A stretch of DNA of 64,000 nt from an uncultured Eubacteriales bacterium (lineage in GTDB: Bacteria > Bacillota > Clostridia > Oscillospirales > Acutalibacteraceae). A program made the position numbers and the translations under genes. This document shows positions 1-7,797 of the stretch, one piece after another. The notes under the pieces were generated by a model that saw nothing but the letters and a program-made list of their open reading frames with translations, was not told where the DNA came from and searched no databases. The first letter of the stretch is position 1. Each line of letters begins with the position of its first letter. The DNA is taken from assembly GCA_934464585.1 (NCBI GenBank), contig CAKSJY010000004.1, positions 14,975 through 78,974 of the forward strand, read 5' to 3'.

Positions 1-564
1 CAAAATTGCTGCCTTGCTGCTAAAGAATTTGGTGGTAAATTATACCCCATCGATTCATGTAATCTTTCTTCCGGAACAGGTCTTTTGGTAATTGAGGCTG
101 CAAAAAGAATTGAACAAGGCATGTCAGCAAGTCAAATTCAAAAAGAAATATCTGAATTAACAAGTAAGGTTGAGTCAAGTTTTGTTATTGATACATTAAA
201 ATTCTTACACGCAGGAGGAAGATGTTCCTCTGTAGCTGCATTGGGAGCTAATTTACTAAAATTAAGACCATGCATTGAAGTTAACAACCATGACGGAAGC
301 ATGAAAGTCGGCAAAAAATACCGCGGAGACTACGACAAAGTTCTTTTGCAATATGTAAATGATAGAATCAAAGGAAGAACTGATATACAAAACGATAATA
401 TATTTATAACACACTCAGGAGTTTCTGATAAAAAGCTATCCGCAGTTAAAGAAGAATTGCTAAAACTTCATGACTTTAGAAATATACACATAACTAAAGC
501 GAGCTGTACTATTTCAGCACACTGTGGTCCTAACACACTTGGATTATTGTTTATAAAAAAATAA
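1..564 (+). CDS. DegV family fatty-acid-binding protein, C-terminal part (5' end outside window)
   Basis: The reading frame is open from base 1 and joins the visible 3' part, so this is the end of a gene that starts upstream. The frame reads through a Ser-Ser-Gly-Thr-Gly stretch near its start (compare SGLSGTYNSA in the second DegV of this window), then RCSSVAALGANLL and a C-terminal HCGPNTLGLLF block, which match the lipid-binding core and C-terminal lobe of DegV proteins. Family members bind fatty acids; in many Firmicutes they feed fatty-acid kinase. The second DegV lies at 18993-19865. A weak hairpin follows the stop codon. The family is certain; the physiological substrate is not visible. 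Confidence 0.9.
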   Translation, partial: QNCCLAAKEFGGKLYPIDSCNLSSGTGLLVIEAAKRIEQGMSASQIQKEISELTSKVESSFVIDTLKFLHAGGRCSSVAALGANLLKLRPCIEVNNHDGSMKVGKKYRGDYDKVLLQYVNDRIKGRTDIQNDNIFITHSGVSDKKLSAVKEELLKLHDFRNIHITKASCTISAHCGPNTLGLLFIKK

Positions 565-608
565 TCGGCAAATTTAATTTTGCACTTAACTAACGGGCCG
601 ATTTGTTG
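563..608 (+). terminator. Weak hairpin after DegV
   Basis: AATCGGC at 563-569 pairs with GCCGATT at 597-603 across a long loop and is followed by a T-rich stretch. It overlaps the DegV stop codon. It is plausible as a terminator, but the long loop and interrupted T-tract make it weak. Confidence 0.4.
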
Positions 609-659
609 TATTATATATGTATGGATTAAATATCCCTTAGAACCTAGGAGTGATTATAT

Positions 660-1433
660 TTGGAAAAAAATTTTAACATTGTAATAGACGGCGTGGAAAA
701 AGCACTCGCAAACAGAGGATTTGAAAAACAATTATCCGATTCTCAAACTGAAGTTTTATTTGTAAATAATGAAATTGCTTATTCTGTAAGTTATGACAGT
801 ACTAATAAACAATTTCATCTAAAAAGTTGTAGCGTAGCTGATAATACACCTGATAAAAATTGGAAAAACATGTCTTCTTGGCTTTTTGACCCTGAAACCA
901 GTACAAAACGTGATGCTGAATACATAGCTGATGACTTTTCTAATTCATTGAAAGGTCCTAAAAAGCCAGTAGTTCAGGCTCCAAAAAAGAAGAAAGACAA
1001 TGATAATAAAGTTGATATACTATTTTTAATGAATAGATTTGCAAATATTTTTCCCGATCTTAAAGATGAAATAAAGTATGAAAGAGAAAATTATTCAACT
1101 TTCAGAATGGTTACGTTTACTGAAGACAAGCTTCTACCAAGAATTAATATGTTTTTGCTTCAAAATAGTAGTTTAAAACAACTTAAAAAATTCTGTAATA
1201 TTCTAAGCGATACCTATGCTTCTGGAGACCTAGATGTAAAGTCTGTAATAACTATATTGATATTAAATAACATTAAGGATGAGAAACAGGCTGAAAATGT
1301 TAGAAAAGGAATTAGTGATGAACTTCAAAGAGCATGGAATGAGGCTATTAAAATCAAAGATAAAAATATAAAGCCCGAAAAGCCTAAAAAATCAAAGAAA
1401 AACTTTATGGCTGATACTCTTCTAAACAAGTAA
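660..1433 (+). CDS. Conserved-looking hypothetical protein, partner of STAS protein
   Basis: 257 residues starting at TTG, preceded by an AGGAG ribosome binding site. I do not recognise the family. The N-terminal ~100 residues look like a small alpha/beta domain with several Trp. A lysine/proline-rich linker (about residues 104-115) leads to a helical domain (about 118-235), and a second basic Lys/Pro segment ends the protein. There is no signal peptide or membrane segment, so it should be cytosolic. It ends 33 bases before the STAS gene, which suggests a two-gene operon. An association with an anti-sigma or partner-switch pathway is inference from context only. Confidence 0.75.
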   Translation: MEKNFNIVIDGVEKALANRGFEKQLSDSQTEVLFVNNEIAYSVSYDSTNKQFHLKSCSVADNTPDKNWKNMSSWLFDPETSTKRDAEYIADDFSNSLKGPKKPVVQAPKKKKDNDNKVDILFLMNRFANIFPDLKDEIKYERENYSTFRMVTFTEDKLLPRINMFLLQNSSLKQLKKFCNILSDTYASGDLDVKSVITILILNNIKDEKQAENVRKGISDELQRAWNEAIKIKDKNIKPEKPKKSKKNFMADTLLNK

Positions 1434-1466
1434 CTAGTTTAAAGAATAATCTAAGGAGAGGTTTTT

Positions 1467-1769
1467 ATGGAAATTACTGTTAAGACTAATGATAACTTTA
1501 TTATAATATCACCTAAAGGTCGGCTAGATTCAACTACTTCCGGTGATTTTGAAAAGGAATTAGGTAAATATACAAATAAGCTTAAATTCAAGGTTATTGT
1601 CGATTGTGCTGACCTAACATATATAAGTAGTGCAGGTTTGCGTGTACTTTTAGCTGCTCAAAAGCAGGCTATTGAACTTGTAGGTAACTTTACTATTATA
1701 AATGTAACCCCTCAAATTATGGAGATATTTAATATGACCGGGTTTTCAGACTTTTTAACTATAAAATAA
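1467..1769 (+). CDS. STAS domain protein (anti-sigma factor antagonist-like)
   Basis: 100 residues forming a single STAS domain of the SpoIIAA/RsbV type. The segment CADLTYISSAGLRVLLAA contains the conserved Ser-Ser-Ala-Gly loop in which anti-anti-sigma proteins are phosphorylated by a serine kinase. An AGGAGAGG site precedes the ATG. No cognate anti-sigma kinase or sigma factor is in the window, although the SpoIIE phosphatase at 12845 acts on proteins of this class. The immediate partner is the unknown protein upstream. It could equally be an orphan STAS protein in another signalling pathway. Confidence 0.88.
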   Translation: MEITVKTNDNFIIISPKGRLDSTTSGDFEKELGKYTNKLKFKVIVDCADLTYISSAGLRVLLAAQKQAIELVGNFTIINVTPQIMEIFNMTGFSDFLTIK

Positions 1770-1847
1770 AGCCTTTTATATATCATAAATAACTTGTAAA
1801 ATTATAGAGGCAATTCCCTTTAAAGAGCAATTCATAAGAATATAGTA

Positions 1848-1890
1848 AATGCCAGCATTCTAAGAAAGATGCTGGCATTTATTTTTTTTT
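1848..1890 (+). terminator. Strong Rho-independent terminator
   Basis: AAATGCCAGCAT pairs with ATGCTGGCATTT across a short loop and is followed by a run of T. It closes the STAS operon and may also serve the convergent small gene at 1929. Confidence 0.88.
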
Positions 1891-1928
1891 AATTTATGTA
1901 TTACAATTACCGTTTACATTTAAGAATG

Positions 1929-2210
1929 TTATAATAAATCCACATAGTTCTTTGCTTCCGCTAAACTCATATGGTAATTTTCTTTTAATAATTTTATCGC
2001 TTGAATTTTTTCACCGGATATCTTTAAATTAAGCATTTTCGCTTTATCCTCTTTATTAATATTATATATATTATACGCATCATCTCCAGCTTTCAAAGCT
2101 AGATCACTTAATTTCTTTTTTAATTCCATATTCTGTTTGCGCAAGCTATAAATACGCACAGAATATACACAAATCATAATTATAACGCCAATAAAAACCA
2201 CAAAATTCAT
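1929..2210 (-). CDS. Membrane-anchored small protein with L7/L12 C-terminal-like motif
   Basis: About 93 residues. The ATG at 2210 is preferred because an AGGTGG site lies five bases before it; an upstream GTG at 2219 is also possible. Residues 1-20 form one membrane segment, followed by a short coiled-coil-like linker. The C-terminus, SGEKIQAIKLLKENYHMSLA then EAKNYVDLL, matches the helix-turn-helix signature of the ribosomal protein L7/L12 C-terminal domain. Small single-pass proteins of this type are common in Firmicutes and have no established role. It is probably the last gene of the leftward XRE/DUF2178 operon. Confidence 0.7.
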   Translation of the reverse strand: MNFVVFIGVIIMICVYSVRIYSLRKQNMELKKKLSDLALKAGDDAYNIYNINKEDKAKMLNLKISGEKIQAIKLLKENYHMSLAEAKNYVDLL

Positions 2211-2319
2211 ATAAACCACCTACAAAAATTATATATAGTTATGAAAATGTGATTTAAACATTCATAACCATTTATATTGTACTATAAAATGCTAAATTAT
2301 GCAACAAAAACCTCATTGC

Positions 2320-2727
2320 TTATTTATAATCTTTATTAAATATTAAAACATATAAAATAGCATTAACTATCACGATTCCCACCAATAAAAATATAATCCA
2401 AGTCGGTGCCTTAAATACTGATAAAATCAACATTATAACACACGTTTCATATAAACTTATATTATACATCCTTGAACCCGTTTTATAATGTATAATTTTA
2501 TTTCTTTCATCATTTACTTCTATATCTTTCAACCTCTTTCGCTCTGGATTTTTTCTTTCATACCAGTTCGAAAAGATACCTGCAATACCTGCCCCTAACA
2601 ATCCTGTACCAAGTCCCAATATTAATCCAGAATATGTAAAATTATATATAAACCATAAATACACCCCAAATAATGTAACGATAATTCCCACTATTGACAT
2701 AACATAATTAATAACTTTTTTTGTCAT
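2320..2727 (-). CDS. DUF2178-like membrane protein
   Basis: 135 residues with four predicted membrane segments (about 8-28, 33-52, 90-108 and 110-130). A conserved cytosolic loop contains RKNPERKRLKDIEVNDERNK, where the Asp-Glu-Arg-Asn-Lys core is typical of DUF2178-type proteins that accompany small XRE regulators. It is a close tandem paralogue of the truncated gene at 2945-3277. An AGGATGGG site precedes the ATG. Its function is unknown; the context suggests a membrane component controlled by the XRE repressor. Confidence 0.75.
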   Translation of the reverse strand: MTKKVINYVMSIVGIIVTLFGVYLWFIYNFTYSGLILGLGTGLLGAGIAGIFSNWYERKNPERKRLKDIEVNDERNKIIHYKTGSRMYNISLYETCVIMLILSVFKAPTWIIFLLVGIVIVNAILYVLIFNKDYK

Positions 2728-2944
2728 AAAATCCCATCCTTATACTGTAATTATTTTTCTAAACTTAAATTTTTTTAATATTTCTCTTAATTGAGAAAAT
2801 CTTTAACTTAATTCTAAAAGCTAAGTAAGCCACTAGAAAATTTTAGATTCAAAAGTTAAATTACTGTAATTTATAACTTTTCTTAAATATTAGCTGATAT
2901 AAAATGCAATCACCCATAACTAGAACCCATAATGAAATTTTAAT

Positions 2945-3277
2945 TCAAGCCGGCGCTCCAAGTATTATCGTAGCCAACATTATAACAGATAATATAACCA
3001 CAGTTATCTTATACATCTTGAAACCTGTTTTATAATGTATAAGCTTATTCCTTTCATCATTTGATTCTATATCTTTCAACCTCTTATACTCAGGATTTTT
3101 TCTTCCATACCAATTCGAAATAATGCCTATAATACCTAATATGAACAATCCTGTACCCATCCCATAAATTGCCATAGGATAGGTAGACACATCAGCTACT
3201 CTAAGCCATAATATTCCAATCAACGCCATAATCGCTCCCACTACCGCCATAACATAATTAATAATTTTTTTTGACAT
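2945..3277 (-). CDS. DUF2178-like membrane protein, C-terminus cut by a TGA codon
   Basis: 110 residues, paralogous to 2320-2727 with the same N-terminus and the DERNK loop. It stops at Gly-Ala-Pro-Ala-TGA. The paralogue reads Ala-Pro-Thr-Trp-Ile at this point, and the frame continues past the TGA for 27 codons to TAA at 2861-2863. That stretch reads IKISLWVLVMGDCILYQLIF and still matches the last membrane segment of the paralogue. A single TGG-to-TGA change therefore seems to have removed the fourth helix. It lies six bases after the XRE gene with its own GAGGAG site. Confidence 0.75.
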   Translation of the reverse strand: MSKKIINYVMAVVGAIMALIGILWLRVADVSTYPMAIYGMGTGLFILGIIGIISNWYGRKNPEYKRLKDIESNDERNKLIHYKTGFKMYKITVVILSVIMLATIILGAPA

Positions 3278-3283
3278 AAAACT

Positions 3284-3478
3284 TTACTCCTCATAAATAA
3301 ATATTTCTTCGATTTTTTTTCCAAATAGATTAGCAATCTTAAATGCTAAAATTATGGACGGTTCATAACGTTCATTTTCAATTGAACTTACTGTTTGACG
3401 TGACACTTCTAACTTATCTGCAAGTTCACTTTGCGTCATTTTTAATTGCTTCCTCAACTTTTCTACATTGTTTTTCAA
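3284..3478 (-). CDS. Small XRE-family helix-turn-helix transcriptional regulator
   Basis: About 64 residues, a single Cro/CI-type HTH (LKMTQSELADKLEVSRQTVS) followed by the ENERYEPS helix typical of YozG-like repressors. I choose the TTG at 3478, which has AGAAGG nine bases upstream. The upstream in-frame ATG at 3499 abuts the promoter palindrome and lacks a ribosome binding site. It is first in an operon with DUF2178-like membrane proteins, a frequent Firmicute pairing. Its promoter overlaps a perfect 20-bp palindrome, so negative autoregulation is likely. Confidence 0.88.
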   Translation of the reverse strand: MKNNVEKLRKQLKMTQSELADKLEVSRQTVSSIENERYEPSIILAFKIANLFGKKIEEIFIYEE

Positions 3479-3500
3479 ACTCCTACACCTTCTGCCCATT

Positions 3501-3520
3501 TTGTAAAGTTAACTTTACAA
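3501..3520. promoter_or_regulatory. Perfect palindromic operator
   Basis: TTGTAAAGTTAACTTTACAA is a perfect 20-bp palindrome. It lies directly after the -10 box of the XRE operon promoter and covers the expected transcription start, which is the position expected for an autorepressor site. Confidence 0.75.
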
Positions 3521-3522
3521 TT

Positions 3523-3551
3523 ATAATACCATCTACAAAACAATATGTCAA
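3523..3551 (-). promoter_or_regulatory. Sigma-A promoter of XRE/DUF2178 operon
   Basis: Read on the minus strand: TTGACA (3551-3546), a 17-base spacer, then TATTAT (3528-3523). This is close to the consensus and lies just upstream of the palindrome. Confidence 0.8.
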
Positions 3552-3603
3552 GCTTGTTTTACATTTTTAAAAACAAATTTTTCATAATTAAGTATTTATA
3601 ACA

Positions 3604-3643
3604 AAAAAGTCTCAAATGCAAACTTGTGCATTGAGACTTTTAA
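3604..3643 (-). terminator. Terminator of the S1-domain gene
   Basis: On the minus strand AAAAGTCTCAATGCA pairs with TGCATTTGAGACTTTTTT (one bulge) and ends in a T run. It lies 37 bases after the stop codon of the S1-domain gene. Confidence 0.85.
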
Positions 3644-3680
3644 ACAATATGATATATCGTTAAATATATTAAAAGAGTGA

Positions 3681-4625
3681 TTAAACATATTCCTTTTCCG
3701 GTTTACCAAATACTTCTACTTCATACTTGCTTGAATTTTCAGGGGAATATACAAACTTATCTATATGATTACCTTTATAAAAATAATTTGGTGTACTTGG
3801 CATATACTCATAATCAAACGTATCTATAATTATAAGCTTTACCTTCATTCTATCTGGTATTATATTTTTTATGTATACACTTGCCTGTTGCCCTGGCTTT
3901 ACGCCTTCCTTTGGTTCTGCTAATCCGGCTAAGTTTGGCGCTAACTCAACAAATACTCCATATTCCTCTACAGATCTTACAATTCCGGCAACTGTTTCCC
4001 CTATTGAAAACATTTTTGCATTTTCTTCCCATGTTCCAAGCAATTCTTTATGGGTTAAATTGACCCTTCCACCCTCAATAGATTTTACTACAGCTTTTAT
4101 ATTCATTCCAATAGAAAATCGTTCTTTTGGGTGTGATATTCTTGAAATTGATATTGTATCTATTGGCAAAAATGATACTATACCACAACCTATATCTGCA
4201 AATGCACCAAAGGACTCAAGATGAGTTACTTTTGCGTCTATTATATCACCGGCAACCAAATTATTAATATAATTTCGCATACAGATTTCCTGCGCCTTAC
4301 GTCTGGAAAGAATAGCTATGCTGTTTCCGCTGCTATCCTTTGTAAATCCGGTTATTATAAAGCAGACCGGTCGATTCACTCTGGAAATCACTGCAATATC
4401 CCTAACTTCACCTTCTCTTATTCCTATAGCCCCCTCTTCTCGGGGAATAATTCCACGCATCGATCCTAAGTCTACTATTAAATTATGTTCTGAATCGCAA
4501 ACAGTTGCACGAGCCTCCAATATTTTTTCGCTGTGACACGCCTCTGTTAAACTTAGCGAAGACATCAAAGTGTTTCTGTTTTCTACTGTATCAATCAGCC
4601 ATCCTTCCGGATAAAATTCTATCAT
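3681..4625 (-). CDS. S1 RNA-binding domain protein (short ribosomal protein S1-like)
   Basis: 314 residues. After a lead region, at least two S1 OB-fold domains are visible: one near residues 120-190 (DIIDAKVTHLESFGAFADIG) and one near 205-265 (ETVAGIVRSVEEYGVFVELA). The repeated SFGAF/EYGVF pattern is the S1 hallmark. Clostridia commonly carry a short S1-like protein rather than the six-domain proteobacterial one. The likely role is single-stranded RNA or mRNA binding in the cytosol. GGAGG precedes the ATG and a strong terminator follows, so it appears monocistronic. Confidence 0.85.
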   Translation of the reverse strand: MIEFYPEGWLIDTVENRNTLMSSLSLTEACHSEKILEARATVCDSEHNLIVDLGSMRGIIPREEGAIGIREGEVRDIAVISRVNRPVCFIITGFTKDSSGNSIAILSRRKAQEICMRNYINNLVAGDIIDAKVTHLESFGAFADIGCGIVSFLPIDTISISRISHPKERFSIGMNIKAVVKSIEGGRVNLTHKELLGTWEENAKMFSIGETVAGIVRSVEEYGVFVELAPNLAGLAEPKEGVKPGQQASVYIKNIIPDRMKVKLIIIDTFDYEYMPSTPNYFYKGNHIDKFVYSPENSSKYEVEVFGKPEKEYV

Positions 4626-4696
4626 TTTAATACCTCCAATTATTGTCTGCTAAAAATTTATATGATAATAAAATCCGGCTTATTCCTGACACAAAG

Positions 4697-4731
4697 CAAA
4701 AAGTCACCCCTGAAATCAGGGATGACTTTTC
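4697..4731 (-). terminator. Terminator of the 589-residue repeat protein
   Basis: On the minus strand AAGTCATCCCTGA pairs with TCAGGGGTGACTT and is followed by T5. It lies downstream of the beta-helix gene that ends at 4804. Confidence 0.8.
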
Positions 4732-4803
4732 CATTATTACTTATTAAATTTTTTCTATAAAATACTATCTATATTAATATGGTCATTAAGTTAGCCAATA
4801 AGT

Positions 4804-6573
4804 CTAACATCCATATCTATCTTCCGGTGAGTTGCCTGTAATTACTGCACTTACGTCAGTTATTTTAACCTTACCTTTGTTGTTATAAATACCTCCACCA
4901 GAACATTCCACTTCGTTACTGGAAATATTTCCACCCTTCATCTCAAAAGTACCGTAGCCATTATAAATGCCACCACCATCTAGTGCTCTATTACCCGAGA
5001 TTGTTCCATTATTCATTATAAAAGTAGCACCATTTTTATTATAAACACCACCGCCACTAGTATAGCAAGGGTCTCCGTTTTCTAATACCGTGCCTCCAGT
5101 CATATCAAATGTAGCACAGTTGTAAATACCACCGCCGTTTAATGCTCCTTTGTTTCCTGAAACTGTTCCTGCGGTCATTTCAAATTTACCGGCATTATAA
5201 ATCCCACCACCATCTAATGATCCCTCATTTTCTAAAATTATTCCTGCAATCATTTTAAATTTACCGGTATTATAAACACCACCACCATCTAATGATCCTT
5301 TATTTTTTGAGATTGTCCCCGCAGTCATTTCAAATTCATCAGAATTATAAACACCACCGCCACACTCTGCTTTATTTTCTGAAATTGTCCCATCAATCAT
5401 CTTAAATTTACCAAACTGGCTATACCAATCTTTATGATTAAACACACCCCCACCTTTTGACGATGCTTCATTTTCTGAAATTTTTCCATTAATCATATTA
5501 AAAATATTTTCGTTATAAACGCCACCACCATGTGATGATGCTTTGTTTTCTGAAATTGTCCCATTGATCATATTAAAGGTACCAACACGATTATAAACAC
5601 CACCTCCATGTGATGATGCACTATTTTCCGAGATTGTACCCGCAGTCATTTCAAATTTACCAGAATTATAAACACCACCTCCATATTCAGTCTTATTTTT
5701 TAATATTTCCCCATTAGTCATTTTAAAAGATCTATAATTATATATACCTCCGCCACTCTCCGAAGCCTTGTTCCCAGAGACTTTTCCTCCTGTCATTTCA
5801 AGAGTACCATCGTCGTAAATACCACCGCCACAAGATAATGCCTCATTCTCTAAAATTTCTCCACCAATCATTTCGAAGATTTTACTGGGCTGGTTAAAAA
5901 CCCCGCCACCACAAGATGCCTCATTTTCTGAGATAGTTCCATTAAATAATTCAAAAATATCATCATTATAAACGCCTCCACCATGTGATGCGTTGTTTTT
6001 TGAGATTATTCCATTGGTCATTTTGAAAGTACCACAGTTATAAACACCACCACCATATTTTGCTTTGTTTTCTGAGATTACTCCTCCAGACATCTCAAAC
6101 CTGCCACGATCATTATAAATGCCACCACTATTATTGTTTTTAATTGTGCCACTCTTCATTTCAAATCTAGCACCATGTATATAAACTGCTGAATCTGTGC
6201 TCATGATATTGATATTGCCATCTATAGTAATATTCTCCATTGTGACTTTAGAACCACAATCAACATATAACATAGTATGCTGAAAACTATTCCCACGCAC
6301 AAGAGTCCCGCTACCAGTTAATGTAACATTCTGGTTTATACGAACAGTTTGGTCTATAGTCACCGTACCATTAATAGATATACTCGATCCGCTACTAGCT
6401 TCATCAATTGCTTTCTGAAGATCTTGGCTTGTACCACCATTGACATTAATACTTGTAGCTGCGAAAGATGTAACTGTCGTTACCATCATTGTAGCTAACA
6501 AAGTCATAAGTACTAAAAATCCACTTAGAATAAACCTGTTTCCAATTTTCATTTTACCCTTTGATATTGACAC
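4804..6573 (-). CDS. Secreted beta-helix repeat protein 1 (Pmp-like GGGxYN repeats)
   Basis: 589 residues. A basic N-terminus and hydrophobic stretch (about 14-37) ending VTSFAA form a Sec signal peptide. Residues 40-130 look like the start of a right-handed parallel beta-helix with VTIDQTVRINQNVTLTGSGT. About 19 imperfect units of 21-26 residues follow, each of the form GGGVYN, then F-x-M-T-x-G-x-I-x-x-N, resembling chlamydial polymorphic outer membrane protein repeats. No LPXTG anchor, SLH or other attachment domain is seen; the end is NSPEDRYG plus Cys. It lies 57 bases after paralogue 2 and has no own consensus promoter, so the two are probably co-transcribed. An adhesin or surface-coat role is inference. 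Confidence 0.85.
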   Translation of the reverse strand: MSISKGKMKIGNRFILSGFLVLMTLLATMMVTTVTSFAATSINVNGGTSQDLQKAIDEASSGSSISINGTVTIDQTVRINQNVTLTGSGTLVRGNSFQHTMLYVDCGSKVTMENITIDGNINIMSTDSAVYIHGARFEMKSGTIKNNNSGGIYNDRGRFEMSGGVISENKAKYGGGVYNCGTFKMTNGIISKNNASHGGGVYNDDIFELFNGTISENEASCGGGVFNQPSKIFEMIGGEILENEALSCGGGIYDDGTLEMTGGKVSGNKASESGGGIYNYRSFKMTNGEILKNKTEYGGGVYNSGKFEMTAGTISENSASSHGGGVYNRVGTFNMINGTISENKASSHGGGVYNENIFNMINGKISENEASSKGGGVFNHKDWYSQFGKFKMIDGTISENKAECGGGVYNSDEFEMTAGTISKNKGSLDGGGVYNTGKFKMIAGIILENEGSLDGGGIYNAGKFEMTAGTVSGNKGALNGGGIYNCATFDMTGGTVLENGDPCYTSGGGVYNKNGATFIMNNGTISGNRALDGGGIYNGYGTFEMKGGNISSNEVECSGGGIYNNKGKVKITDVSAVITGNSPEDRYGC

Positions 6574-6630
6574 ATTATTTCCCCTTTGACTTTTAAAGTT
6601 TTTAAAAGTATTTATTAATCATTAATATTC

Positions 6631-7569
6631 TTAATCCAAATATCCATCTTCGGGTGCATTGCCTTCAATTACCGCTTTTTCCTCATTTATACGTACAATA
6701 CCGCTACGTTTATAGTAACCTCCACCATCACGATACGCCTTGTTTCCGGTTATTGTTCCTGCATTCATTTCAAATCTAGCAATGTAAATATAATCATCAC
6801 CATAGTTCCAGTTAAATACGCCACCACCATATTCACTTGCATAGTTTTTTGAAATTATACCGCCATCCATTTTAAATGTACCACAGTTACAAACACCGCC
6901 ACCATTTATTGACTCGTTTCCTGATATTGTTCCTCCAGTCATTTTAAAATTACTGTAGGACATATTATATACCCCGCCACCAAAAGATGACCTATTTCCT
7001 GATATTAATCCGTTAGTCATTTCAAAAGTGCCACGGTAGTTATAAACACCACCACCATGCAATGCATTATTTCCTAAAATTGTACCTCCAGTCATTTCAA
7101 AAGTACCACATTTATTGTAAACACCGCCATTTTGGTTGTTTTTAATTGTTCCACTTTTCATTTGAAACTTACCTTTGTATATATAAACCGCTGAGTTATC
7201 ACTTTTGGTGCCATTACCGTCTATAGTAATATCTTCCATTATGAGCTCAGAATTACTACCAACATACACCATGGCACCCTTAAATCCATCTTCATGGATA
7301 AGTGTTCCACTACCTGTTAATGTGATATTTTTGTTTACCTCGACTGTTTTGTCTACAGTGATTGTATCACTAATAAATATTCTATCTCCATTTTCAGCTT
7401 TATTAATTAATTCCTGAAGATCCTTGCTTGTCCCGCCATCGACATTACTTTCAGCCGCGAAAGATGTAACTGTTGTTACCATCATAGTAGCTAACAAGGT
7501 CATAAGTACTAAAATTCCACTCAAAATAAATCTGTTTCCAATTTTCATTTTACCTTTTGATACTGACAT
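6631..7569 (-). CDS. Secreted beta-helix repeat protein 2 (Pmp-like)
   Basis: 312 residues, with an almost identical signal peptide to paralogues 1 and 4 and the same beta-helix entry (ITVDKTVEVNKNITLTGSGT). About eight GGGVYN/F-x-M-x-x-G-x-I repeat units follow. One unit is interrupted by the insertion NWNYGDDYIYIA, and the last is altered to DGGGYYKRSG. The protein ends NAPEDGYLD and has no anchor motif. Its upstream region carries a consensus promoter shared with paralogues 3 and 4. Length differences among the four copies reflect changes in repeat number. Confidence 0.83.
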   Translation of the reverse strand: MSVSKGKMKIGNRFILSGILVLMTLLATMMVTTVTSFAAESNVDGGTSKDLQELINKAENGDRIFISDTITVDKTVEVNKNITLTGSGTLIHEDGFKGAMVYVGSNSELIMEDITIDGNGTKSDNSAVYIYKGKFQMKSGTIKNNQNGGVYNKCGTFEMTGGTILGNNALHGGGVYNYRGTFEMTNGLISGNRSSFGGGVYNMSYSNFKMTGGTISGNESINGGGVCNCGTFKMDGGIISKNYASEYGGGVFNWNYGDDYIYIARFEMNAGTITGNKAYRDGGGYYKRSGIVRINEEKAVIEGNAPEDGYLD

Positions 7570-7629
7570 ATCATTTCTCCTTTAATTTTAAAAACTAAAT
7601 CAAAAGCATTTGTGAATCTCACTATCATT

Positions 7630-7658
7630 ATTATATGTTACCAAATAAAATATTTCAA
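7630..7658 (-). promoter_or_regulatory. Promoter of repeat-protein genes 2 and 1
   Basis: Minus strand: TTGAAA (7658-7653), 17-base spacer, TATAAT (7635-7630). The same element and flanking sequence recur upstream of the genes starting at 8715 and 10262. Confidence 0.8.
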
Positions 7659-7797
7659 TATACATTTCGCACAAACATAACATATTCATTTAGTGCAACT
7701 TGTACAAAAATAAGGCAAATATATTAATTACCACTTATTAATGTTCTTATCTCAAATACTATTCACACTAGCAAGATAATTAACTTAAACAATACAA

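Noticed and set aside
2945..2947. TGA read as tryptophan (alternative code)
   Set aside because: Genes throughout the window encode Trp with TGG and several end with TGA, so a local nonsense mutation is the simpler explanation.
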